Of a DNA stretch of 64,000 bases, positions 28,503-38,600 are shown one piece after another. Source of the DNA: Hondaea fermentalgiana (lineage: Eukaryota; Sar; Bigyra; Thraustochytrida; Thraustochytriidae); NCBI GenBank assembly GCA_014084085.1, contig NPFB01000018.1, positions 174,007 to 238,006 of the forward strand, read 5' to 3'. Made by a program: the position numbers and the translations under genes. The notes below the pieces were generated by a model that was given only the letters and a program-made list of their open reading frames with translations, ran no database searches and was not told the origin of the DNA. Each line of letters begins with the position of its first letter. The first letter of the stretch is position 1.

Positions 28503-29732
28503 ATGCAGGTCGCAACGTCGAACCCCTCGTTCCAAGGCAACGTGGTCTCCACCGTGGACCTTAACGAGCCAGAAGGCCGCAACTGGAAGCGCATCGCGCT
28601 CAAGTCCTTTGTAGCACTCGGCGTGGTGGGTGTTGCCGCCGGCGTTGGCTTCGTTGTTGGTCAGTCGAATTCCGGCACCAGCGACGACGATGGCGCCTCT
28701 GCCTTGAGCGCGGTTGCGGAGGCCCAGGCCACCCTCAAGTCTGCCTACTTCGACGAGGAAAACCCGGTCTTCACCAACAACTTGACCATCTCCGAGATCA
28801 ACGATCTCATCGACATGTACGAGGCCGCAGACGACTGGGACGATCAGTTCATGACCGTGGATATCATGAGCGCTCTCAAGACGCTTCGCGATGAGGAGCA
28901 GGGCCAGGTCCGCTCTCTTCGCGCGGCGGACGAGGACGAAGGAGAGTCCCTTCGCGCGCGGCGGCTTGCGCTGACCTCCAATCAGCAGACTATTGGCACC
29001 GTGGCCTGGGCCGAAGTCGAGGCTGCGGACTACTCGGGAGGACTCGTGCACGAAAACGACGCCGTCATCGTCTTTCGCAAGGCGGATGCCATCTACGGCT
29101 CCGCTGGCGGCACCACTGGCCAGGCGTGCTGGGTCATGGCTCAGGAGTCCGGCGACACTGCCGATTGGGTCGACAATTTCGACACTGGCGATGAGACGGT
29201 CTGGAGCATCAAGAACTACTACCACCGCGCGGAAGCCTGCGGCTGCGAATCGACAACGTGGTGGTGGTGCTCGCAGTACTATGCGTGCTCGACCTCAAAG
29301 GCGCATGGAGATGGCTTTGATGGCTTTGTCAAGCCGTACAACGCCCTGCGCTACCAGATCTGGAGCAGGATTCAGTCGACCTGCAACTCGAACGATCGTC
29401 TCATCATTGCTGGCTACAGCCGCGGTGGTGGTGTTCTCAACGCCCTGGCCTACACTATGTACAAGGACGGCCTCTGGTCTACAAGCAAGATGATGCTCGT
29501 CACCTTTGGTTCACCGCGTGTTCTTTCTGATGGCCTTTCTGATGAGGTCCACGGCAAGTTTGAGCAGCTGCGCTTTGTCAACAACGACGACGTTGTGCCT
29601 AGTGTACCCTACGGCTGGATGGGCTACAAGCACTTTGGCACCAACAAGAACCGTAACGGCAATGAGGGTCGCGACTCCCCGGGCTTTTCCAGCTCCATTT
29701 CTGACCACACTAGCTACGGAGACTGGTTCTAA
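28503..29732 (+). CDS. Class 3 lipase paralogue C, membrane-anchored
   Basis: 409 aa starting MQVATSNPSFQGNV. It shares the anchor (SFVALGVVGVAAGVGFVVGQ, about 36-55), an acidic helical linker with FMTVDIMSALKTLRDEEQGQ, and the lipase class 3 domain. The likely triad is Ser306 in GYSRGGG, Asp363 in NDDVVPSVP and a C-terminal His402 in SDHTSYGDWF. A further conserved His377 lies in GYKHFGT. The Cys-rich stretch CGCESTTWWWC is shared by all four copies. It is very similar to paralogue D, 3 kb downstream on the same strand, which points to a recent tandem duplication. Class 3 lipases can be neutral lipases or phospholipases; nothing here decides between them. Confidence 0.92.
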   Translation: MQVATSNPSFQGNVVSTVDLNEPEGRNWKRIALKSFVALGVVGVAAGVGFVVGQSNSGTSDDDGASALSAVAEAQATLKSAYFDEENPVFTNNLTISEINDLIDMYEAADDWDDQFMTVDIMSALKTLRDEEQGQVRSLRAADEDEGESLRARRLALTSNQQTIGTVAWAEVEAADYSGGLVHENDAVIVFRKADAIYGSAGGTTGQACWVMAQESGDTADWVDNFDTGDETVWSIKNYYHRAEACGCESTTWWWCSQYYACSTSKAHGDGFDGFVKPYNALRYQIWSRIQSTCNSNDRLIIAGYSRGGGVLNALAYTMYKDGLWSTSKMMLVTFGSPRVLSDGLSDEVHGKFEQLRFVNNDDVVPSVPYGWMGYKHFGTNKNRNGNEGRDSPGFSSSISDHTSYGDWF

Positions 29733-32706
29733 GCGCCACTGTCGCGCAAAAGCCTTGTCGCCCTCGCCCTGGAGAGCGACGTCCTTTTATCTTATATAGC
29801 TTGCTTCTCTACACGCGAGCGCTTCGTCCAACGTTATATAACAGCAGTCAATTCAATATGTTTGTGTTCTTCAATACACCTATACTCGTTGTTTCTTGTT
29901 CGTCGTCGTTGTCGTTGTTGCAACGCGCTGTCGTCATCACCGGCCCTAATTTTGCTGTCGCGGCTGCCGTCGCTCTGCCGTCGCGGCTGCCGCTTCCTCG
30001 TCATTTCAAGTCCCGCGAGCCGAAAATTGCGCTCGTAGTGGTCCCAAGGCGAGCCGGACGATGGCAATCGCAAGGCGGACGGGCATACCAAGCCGATCAT
30101 CGCAGGGCAGCAAGCAAACTCTGGGCTTCGTCGCGACGAGCGAGCGGGCGAGCGAGCAAGCGAGCGAGCACACAGATTTCATCGCGATGGCAAGCTTCTT
30201 TCGCTCGTCCCAGCTCGGACGAACGGCCGGGCGTGCAGGTCAACTTGTTGAGCAGTTGTCCCCGCTTCGAAAAAGATCGCGCTCTCAGATGACAAACAGA
30301 ACCGCTGCTGACAGCGACAGCAGCCCGCACTCGAATGCAAGCACGGCCCGAGCCGACCACGCCAAGGCTCAAAGCGAGCGCACGCACAAATCCCGCCGCG
30401 CCACCTCGTCCCCGCCGACAGCGATCTCCAACTCCCAAGATCGTCCTCGCAACCTCGCAACCTCGCTCGCTCCAGGCCGGCCAGTCACGCGGCTGGCCTC
30501 CTCGGTCATCCATGGGCGCTGCATGGCTTGACTTGGCTTGGCTTGGCTTGGCTTGGCACGATCGATCGAATCCAGTCCATTCGAACCGACCCGATCCGTG
30601 CGACATTCGCACCGCGTCTCCAGTCTCCGTCCGACTTTGCCAGTTATTAGGTGCGGTTAGGTGAGTCTACGATAGGTGGGTGAGGTACCCGGTGACTAAC
30701 CACCTCCACCTAGGCCCGCCTAGGCCCGCCTAGGCCCGCCCTAGGCCCAGCCCAACCGCTGCACGCGCCGCGCCTGCACGTGCTGCGCAGCTTCTTTCTT
30801 TCACCATGGTCGATATCTCTCTTGCCGCTGCACGCGCTGCGCCTCCGCCGCCGCGCCTCGGCGCCCGTGCCGACAGCCCCCGGCGCGGCGCGGCGCGGTC
30901 TCTCCAGCTGCGCCTCGCCGGCCGGCCAGTAGCGGCAGCGCCGCGGGGCGCGGGGCCGGGACCGGGTCGAGACTCGGACACGCCGGTCCAGGGTGCGGCG
31001 CAGCATGGAAGCCGCGGCCACGGCGGCCGGCCGTGGCTGCGGCCTCTGCAGCCAGCCCGCCAGCCCGCGAGCTTGCGAGCTAGCGAGCTGCGCTGCCCGC
31101 GGCCAAGGCGCGACGCCCAGGCGCGGGAGAACTGCGACGCGGCGTGGTTGCTGCTAGCTGGACGGCTCGAGCGGCCTTGCGGTCATCCACCAGACGTGGC
31201 GCGGCCCTTTCTCCTGATCCTGGCGCTTCATTGAAGGTTGGGGCTTGGCAGACGCGGCAGCGGCGACGACGTAGGAGGCCGCGGAGTTCGCGCAGTGTGC
31301 TCTGGGTGTAAGTTGGTCAGCTCGGCCGGGCTCCTTCGTGCGCTGGCACGATCGATCGCCCCGCGATTTCCGCTGCTTGTTTCGCTGCTTGTTTTGCTTG
31401 CTTTGCTTGCTTGACATGATGCAGAGCGCTCTCCTCCTTGACCTCATCTCGAGCTCGAGCTTGGGCGCGAGGAGACGGACGACTGGGAAGTATGGGACAC
31501 GGCAGCCCGCCAGCTCGAGGCCGCGGCTCGGGGCGGGGCCGGGGCAGGACCGCGGCAGTTGCTTTGCTCTCCGGCGGCCGGATTCGCGCATCGCCGGTGT
31601 GTGGACTTGGCGTGGAAGGTGGAAAAAGTCGCAGCGACAATCTAAGCGAAGCGGAGCGAAGCAAAGCAAAGCAAAGCACAGCACACCAAAGCACAGCACA
31701 CGGAATTCTCTCTGGCTGCTGCAGCTGCCAGCTGCTCTTTCTAAAAACGGTAGCAAGAAAAGGAAATCCAAGCCTCGACGTGCCTGGCGAGATGGGCCAC
31801 CCATCGATCAATCGATCGATCGATCACAGTTGCCAGGGTCGCTGTCGCCAGCAGTTGCGCCGTGGGCGCCAGGCCCCTGCGCGTTTTTTTCTTTTTCCTC
31901 GCATTCACTCATTTTCATCTTCCGCCGGTGTGCACCGCAGCCACCGCAGCGCGCCCCGTCCCAAAAGTGCGCCCGCCGGTGCAGCCAGCAGCGAGCAAGT
32001 ATAAGAAGTAGAGAAGAAGAGCGGTGAATTGACGCTCGGTACGGCCGAGATCGATCCATCGATCGATCACGACGCTCTCCTCGGCCGCGGCGGTGCGCGA
32101 GTAGGGAGAGAGAGTTGGCGGACGAGGCAGCCCCGCCGCCGCGCGAGAGGTTGCGATGACCGCAGCCGCGCTCGAACACGAGAAGGGAGCGAGCGATCTC
32201 CTCGCGCGAGGTTTTGGCCCAGCAGCCCGAGGAGAACGGTCGATCTATCTTGGGCCAAGCAGCCGCGCCAACTAGCGGACGGGGCGAGCCCGGCTCGGCA
32301 TGCCATGAGGCAACGCCACGTAGCAGCAGCTGCAGCTGGCAGCTGGCTGGCAGCTGGCTGGACGTGCGTCCATCGATCGATCAATCGATCGTCTTTATGA
32401 TAAAATCAATCGTGCCAACCGAACTCCGTATACCGTCCGCTCTAACCTGCCTGGGCAGGTCCCGTGGCTTTCTGTGATTTAGCCGCGACGACGAGGCTGC
32501 AAGGCGCGATGGATGGCCACTTTTGGTAGTAGCGAGGCCGACCGACTGAGATGGGCAGCAAAAGGCAAGCGACTACAGGACAAGCGAAGCAAAGCAAGCA
32601 AGCAGAGCGAAGCAAGCAAAGCAAGCGGAGAAGGCCAAGCAGAAACCCAAAGCAAAACCCAAACAGCGCAAAGAGATCAAGACATCGATCAGCGAGCACG
32701 CCGAAA
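29733..32706. other. Intergenic region between lipases C and D
   Basis: About 3 kb with no supported gene. It holds (CTTGG)n near 30,525-30,555, three TAGGCCCGCC repeats at about 30,711-30,740, and ATCGATCGAT clusters near 31,803-31,827, 32,051-32,070 and 32,370-32,392. AAGCAAAGC-type repeats lie just before lipase D at about 32,580-32,640. No transposon ORF was seen. Confidence 0.55.
30711..30740. repeat. 10-bp tandem repeat TAGGCCCGCC x3
   Basis: Three perfect decamers are followed by a slightly altered fourth. Confidence 0.85.
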
Positions 32707-33942
32707 ATGCAGGTCTCCGCCGCAAACCCCTCGTACCGGGGCGATGCTGTCACCGCCGTGAATGTCGATGAGTCCAACCAGGGCCGCAACTGGAAGCGCA
32801 TCGCGCTCAAGTCCTTTGTTGCCCTCGGCGTCGTGGGCGTCGCCGCCGGTGTTGGCTTTGTCGCCGGCCAGTCCTACGGAGGCTCCGGTAGCGATGACAG
32901 CTCGGGTGAGCAAGCCGCTGTGACACAGGCCCAGGCCACTCTCAAGTCTGCCTACCTCGACGAGTCCAACCCCGTCTTCTCCAGCAACCTCACCATCACC
33001 GAGATTAACGAGCTCATTGACATGTACGAGGGCGCGGATGAGTGGGACGACCAGTTCATGACCTCCGATATCATGAGCGCTCTCAAGACGCTTCGCGACG
33101 ACGAGCAGGGTGAGGTCCGCTCGCTGCGAGCCTCCAGCAACAGGGAGGAGAACTTTGAGCGCTACCGCAAGCTTGCGCTCTCCTCGACCCAGCAAACCAT
33201 TGGCACCGCCGCTTGGGCTGAAATCGATGCTGCCGACTACTCCAGTGGCATCAAGTACGAGAACGACGCCGTCGTTGTCTACCGCAAGACCGATACCATC
33301 TACGGCACCTCGGGTGGCACCACCGGCCAAGCGTGCTGGGTTCTCGCGGAGGAGAGTGGCCTCGATATTGCCGACTGGATTGACAACCTCGACCTCGGCG
33401 ACGAAGACATTTGGAGCATCAAGAACTACTACCACCGCACGGAAGCCTGCGGTTGCGAAGATTGGACGTGGTGGTGGTGCTCCAAGTACAAGGCCTGCAG
33501 CAGGACCAAGTCCCATGGAGACGGCTTTGATGGCTTTGTCAAGCCGTACAATAACATGCGCTACTCGATCTGGAGCAGGATCCAGTCGACCTGCAGCACG
33601 AATGATCGCCTCATCATGGCTGGCTACAGCCGTGGTGGTGGTATTCTCAACAGCCTGGCCTACGTCATGTACAAGGACGGCCTCTGGTCGACCAGCAAGA
33701 TGATGCTCGTCACCTTTGGCTCGCCGCGTGTTCTTTCTGACGGCCTTTCCGACGAGGTCCACGGCAAGTTCCAGCAGCTGCGATTTGTCAATGATGATGA
33801 CATTGTGCCCAGCGTCCCTTACGGCTGGATGGGCTACAAGCACTTTGGCACCAACAAGAACTCCAACGGCAACGAGGGACGCGACAAGCCTGGCTTCTCG
33901 TACAGCATTCCCGACCACCTCGGCTATGGCAGCTGGTTCTAA
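32707..33942 (+). CDS. Class 3 lipase paralogue D, membrane-anchored
   Basis: 411 aa from the ATG at 32707 (MQVSAANPSYRGDAV), the shared start of the family. It has an N-terminal anchor (SFVALGVVGVAAGVGFVAGQ), a linker with MYEGADEWDDQFMTSDIMSA and a lipase class 3 fold with GYSRGGG, VTFGSPRV, NDDDIVPSVPYGW and the terminal SIPDHLGYGSWF. The ending resembles the catalytic-His segment near the C-terminus of fungal class 3 lipases. The open frame extends upstream to 32551, but that part is Lys/Ser/Gln repeat translation. It is closest in sequence to paralogue C. Confidence 0.92.
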   Translation: MQVSAANPSYRGDAVTAVNVDESNQGRNWKRIALKSFVALGVVGVAAGVGFVAGQSYGGSGSDDSSGEQAAVTQAQATLKSAYLDESNPVFSSNLTITEINELIDMYEGADEWDDQFMTSDIMSALKTLRDDEQGEVRSLRASSNREENFERYRKLALSSTQQTIGTAAWAEIDAADYSSGIKYENDAVVVYRKTDTIYGTSGGTTGQACWVLAEESGLDIADWIDNLDLGDEDIWSIKNYYHRTEACGCEDWTWWWCSKYKACSRTKSHGDGFDGFVKPYNNMRYSIWSRIQSTCSTNDRLIMAGYSRGGGILNSLAYVMYKDGLWSTSKMMLVTFGSPRVLSDGLSDEVHGKFQQLRFVNDDDIVPSVPYGWMGYKHFGTNKNSNGNEGRDKPGFSYSIPDHLGYGSWF

Positions 33943-34271
33943 GCTCTTATAGGTCACGTCATGATCTATTCTTGCTAGGCCTTGCGCAGGCCTATACTTT
34001 GTTGTGTTTAACTTTTTCCTATTTTTTATTTTATTTTACTCCATTTTACGACGCCATTTCGCTTTGTTGTTTCCTCTTTTTGGCTTTCACGTTCATTGGA
34101 GGCTTGGAGACCACGCTGTGCTCGTGTTCCGCGCGCAGAGGTTCAAGCGAGTGAGCGAGCAGGCGAGCGAGTGAGCGAGTGAGCTTTGCAGACACACAGC
34201 ACTTACTCGCTAAAAGTAGACACGGCGCGGGGCTCGTTTCAAGCACACGAGCACGCAAGCAAAGCTCTGCC
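33943..34271. other. Intergenic region
   Basis: This 329-base gap between lipase D and the SET gene contains TTTTA/TTTCC-rich DNA after lipase D (about 34,010-34,080) and GAGCGAGC repeats near 34,145-34,182. AGGCCTA occurs at 33988-33994. Confidence 0.6.
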
Positions 34272-35126
34272 ATGGGCGATGCCCACTATGAGTTTGCAGA
34301 CGCCTCCGCACACGAGCGCTTCTCGAGCTGTCGTCCTATCAGGCTCATTAACAGAGACCTTGGATACCCGATCGCTGTCGTGGACGACGATGGCTCGTAT
34401 CTTGTGCCGCCTGATGAAGACTTTGAAGAAGAGAACTTTTTGGCGACACAGACGCGAGCATGGCTTGGTGCCGTACAGAAATGCCGCCGCGACGGCTGGC
34501 CCCGCGTGGAAAACAAGACTAGCCGCGTGCATGGGGTCGGCGTCTTTGCGGCACAAGATATCCCCGCGGGTGCCACGATTGGCTTCTACAACGGGACCGT
34601 TTACACGCAGGAAGCCTGGGATGAGCTTGAAAGGCTCGGCGAGTCCCGCACTGACAACTTTCTTTTCAACCTCAATGATGGCGCACACGGTATTGTACTC
34701 GACGGCTGTTTTGGCAAGGGTATCAATGCTCTCAAATTTCTCAACCATTCGTGCTCTCCCAATGTGCGTATGCAAGAGGTCTTTCTTCAGGGGTCCTGGG
34801 CCGTCTTGGTCGTCGCGCTACGTGACATTGCGACGAAAGAGGAATTATCGCACGATTTTGCACTGCATACAGAAGATGCCAACGAGGCTGAGACGCCGTG
34901 CACCTGTGGTGCCGCTGAATGTCGTGGCAAGCTCTACGCTTATTTCCCCTGGGATGACGGTGATGACGATGACGAGGATGATGGCAATGACGATGATGGC
35001 AACGACGATGACGACAATGACGATGACGAAAGTCACAATGGAACATCAAGCAATGACGAGAGTCAAGACAAAAGTGATCATGACGTGCAAAGCGAAAGAA
35101 TCGAAGAAAGCGATGCCACTATTTAG
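34272..35126 (+). CDS. SET-domain protein with post-SET and acidic tail
   Basis: 284 aa from the ATG at 34272 (MGDAHYEFAD). Probable protein-lysine methyltransferase. The SET core runs from about residue 85 to 205: SRVHGVGVFAAQDIPAG, a central NFLFNL segment, NHSCSPN (the cofactor-binding pseudoknot motif) and KEELSHDFAL. A post-SET zinc motif follows, CTCGAAECRGKLY. No pre-SET cysteines are visible. At the usual D-Y near the end of the core the protein has D-F, a position that affects product specificity or activity, so catalysis should not be assumed. The last 65 residues are a very long Asp/Glu/Asn/Ser tail, as in chromatin-associated proteins. An in-frame ATG at 34179 would add 31 residues. 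Confidence 0.88.
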   Translation: MGDAHYEFADASAHERFSSCRPIRLINRDLGYPIAVVDDDGSYLVPPDEDFEEENFLATQTRAWLGAVQKCRRDGWPRVENKTSRVHGVGVFAAQDIPAGATIGFYNGTVYTQEAWDELERLGESRTDNFLFNLNDGAHGIVLDGCFGKGINALKFLNHSCSPNVRMQEVFLQGSWAVLVVALRDIATKEELSHDFALHTEDANEAETPCTCGAAECRGKLYAYFPWDDGDDDDEDDGNDDDGNDDDDNDDDESHNGTSSNDESQDKSDHDVQSERIEESDATI

Positions 35127-35644
35127 ACACCTAGACTCAGGCTCGACGCGCAATCATTGCACCTTTATGAGCTTTATTTCGTATCACAGCCATTATCTTT
35201 CCCTCTTTTCCACTCTTCTTCCCCTTCCTCAACATTCTCTCGCGCAACTGTGCGCTCAGCCTTGCTACATCTGACTTTGCCTTGCGACGGACAAACGCAC
35301 CCACCCCGAGACGACTCAAAACCTGTACCAGCAGCGCCGCCCCGCTCGAGAAGACCTCTCTCTCTCTCTCTCTCTGTCCGCTTTTTGGCGGCACATTCAT
35401 TGCGCCAAGCGCGAGCGCATCAGGTCGAGCCCCGAGGTCCCGATTCCGAGAGGTCTGCCGCGGACGGGCCTCGACGAAGCTTCGCTGTCTCCTCCGACTC
35501 GGGCTCGAATTTGGAGTTGAACTCGAGCGAGTCCTTCGTTCATTAGTTGCGTTTCTTCGCTTCTCGCTGCTTCATTGCTGCAGCCATCGTCACATCTAAA
35601 ACGCGAGGACAAAGCTGCTGCGGCGCGGCGGCGACGCGGGGAAG
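35127..35644. other. Intergenic region upstream of ECM29
   Basis: 518 bases with no supported gene. A CT microsatellite lies at about 35,355-35,378. The remainder is probably promoter and leader of ECM29. Confidence 0.55.
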
Positions 35645-38600
35645 ATGAGCGAGTCGAGCGAGGCAGACGAGCTCGCGGCGCTGGACCGCGTGCTGACGCG
35701 CTTGGCGCTCACCGACGACGAGGAGAGGCTGGAAAAGGTGCTCGACAAACTCTTGCCGAGACTCCTGCCGAGACTCGGGGATGCGACTGCAGTGCGCAAC
35801 AAGACGCTGCAGGTGCTGCAGCACATCAACAAACGCGTAAAGGATACTCCGGGCATCAAATTGCCGTGCTTCGACCTCGTTGAGCTCACGCGCGCTCACG
35901 CAGGCAACGGCAACTTCACCGTCAACTTTGCTTTTGTGTATCTTGAGCTCGGCGCTGACCGCCTGACGCCAGGCGAAAAATCAAGGCTGGCCCCGCTGCT
36001 CTGCGAAGGGCTTGCCGACCTGCAGCGAGCACAGCGAACAATCGCGCTTCGCATTGTGCGGAATATTTTACCCGCGCTGTCATTCACTACAGATGCCGCA
36101 TGGTTTACGCCAGCCACATCCGACGAGGACAAAGCCTGCTTGCTGAGTTACTTTCTCGACTGGTTCTTCTATGTACCGCCCAGTCGGTCCTCAACGGCAC
36201 GCGCCATTCCACCAGGTCTCACGCCCTCTCGCGTCGACGGCCTTAAAGACAAAGCAGGCGAGCTGCCAGATGCTGATGCGCTCAGTGAGACGCAGCAGGC
36301 CATTCTTCGCCTTCTCTCTGTGCGAATCTTCACCGCCGAAGAAAGTCTGCCCCTCTTGGTAGTGGCACGGAGCGCGCTGCGTCATCAAGTTGTTGACGCT
36401 GCTGAGATGACCATGGTACAGGTGATGCGTGTTGTCAACATGAATGACTCCGTTCTTCTGGTCAACTTGATGGCCCTCGCGGCACCCTCTGTCAAAGAAT
36501 TTGGCCAAACAGACGGGACACGCAAGGAGGCCTCGCCGCAGGTTCGCGAGCGCGCCCTCAGCGTCCTCCTCAAAGCCGGCCCGCGTGGCCTTGCTAGCGC
36601 GGTCGAACCGGCCACTACGCTGGTCGAGGATGCGCTCGTCGGAACCGCCAGTGGGACATCGCTACGTGTCCTCGCCCTCGAGTTCATGGAACTCTTGCTC
36701 AGTTCAGTCCCTGTCGAAATACTCGCCGAGGCGCAATGCGGCCCCAAACTTGCACTCATCATTCGCAAGCAGCTCGAACAAGTCAAGCAGTATTCTGCCA
36801 ATCGGAGCCGTCTGCACGAGCGCGAGCGCACGTATACGGCGCTTGGAAGGCTCGCGCAAAAGTTCCCTGCGCTATTCAGTGACCGGGTTCTGCTCGTTTC
36901 CGATCTGATTGCCCTGCTCGAGGTCGATACCGAGATCCGCCTGTCAATTCAAGAAGCCCTCGGTAGCCTTTGTCTTGCGTTCTTACCCTCGGCGGGGGCA
37001 TCGGACAACGCGCGCACCACTGTTAAACAGCTCATGCTTCCGTATGCCGCAAGCACCGAGCCACGCGCGCGCCTAGTCGCGGCAGACTGGTGCCGTCGTC
37101 TCTTTTCCTTTGATGATTGCGAGTCGCGACTCGTCTGCCTTCAGCTTGCCTGCGATGTGGATCTCGCCACTCGTCAAGTGGCCATTCGAGGCCTCTTGCC
37201 CGAGCTCTGTGGGGCGCGTGGCGAGGCAGATGCTCAAGCACCGCGCACACTTGACCCGAACCACGACAACGACGACAACGACGACAGCGCCTCCCCAGAG
37301 GATAGCACGACGCGCCGGAAGCGTCGTCGCACCGAGCGTAGGATCGAAAAATTCAGTTCCTGGGCAGTCGAGACGCTCGCAGATGCTGCTGCCGTTGACC
37401 CTTCGCGCCTCGCGATGGCCTGGACAGATGCTGTTCACCTTTCGGAAGAGCACGCGATTCTCGTGCGCCGTTCGCGTGCCGCCGAATTTCCTTCGTTCAA
37501 CCTCTGGATGACCTTCCTGCAGACTCGCTCAGATCAGCTCTGCGAAATGGCCGCCTCTCAGGACCGCGTCTTGCAAGCGCAGCTCGCATCCATCCTCGGC
37601 TTCACGTCGGCGGTTCTTGAGCAATCACAATCTCTATCGAGAGAGCCAGCACCGCGCGAGCATCTCGACGCGTTTCGCAATCTCGTTGAAATGGGCATCG
37701 AGGCCAAGGACGTAACGCAGATTCGTGTCTTGCACCGCGTCGCTTCGCGCAGTCTTGTCATGCTCGTTGAGCAGCACGGCGAAATCTCGGACACAATTAA
37801 GACCGAGTGGCTTCTTGTCTGGCTTGCGGCCGATTCGCCCGTGGTGCGAGAAAACGTTGCTGATCTGGTGGCCTATTCGAAAGACGCGCGCAAAGACCCA
37901 AGCTTCATCACCGTTCTTCTCGAGCGCATGTCCAAACGCGTCATCTCAGCCACGGCTGCGCGTCACGGAGCGGTCTTGGCCGTGGGTCGCCTTCTCGGCG
38001 AGACCGAGCTCGCCGAGAAGGAAAAGGCAGACCTGAGCACAGCGCTCCTGCGTCTGCTACAGGAACGTTCCAAGTTCAGAATCGTCACCGTTGCCACCAT
38101 TGAAGCCCTCGGCCGTGCCGCCGCGCATGACGCTCTCTCGCTTTCTGAGGAGGACAACGGTGCTATCGTCGATGAGCTGCGCAAGATCACGAAGGTTGAG
38201 GCCCAGACGCAGGAGGCCGTCAATGCCGATGCGGAAACATCTAATTTTGCAGCCATCGCCGGGGCCCTTCGGACGCTGGGGAAAATCGCTCTCGTGTCCT
38301 CGGAAACGGTACGCTTTGAAATCATGAGCGTCCTACTGGATGCGGGCGCGCAAAAGGAGGTCGAGGTCCAACTTGTCATTGCCATCGCCTTTGCGGAATT
38401 GGCCCAGCGGAGCGACGATGATTTCAGCGCGGTCGTCGCGCTCCTCGTGCGCAAAGCCTCCATCTCCACACGTAATCGGGTGCGAGCTGCGACTGCGTTT
38501 TGGCTTTTGCAGCTCGTGCGCGATCTCAAGGACGACAGCCGCCTCCAGACCTATTTGGAGGAAATTCACGCCACCTTTGCGCGATTGCTGCGTGAACGCG

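Noticed and set aside
32689..33957. 422-codon minus-strand ORF opposite lipase D
   Set aside because: Antisense shadow of a gene with an intact class 3 lipase domain; the same kind of shadow appears opposite the other paralogues.
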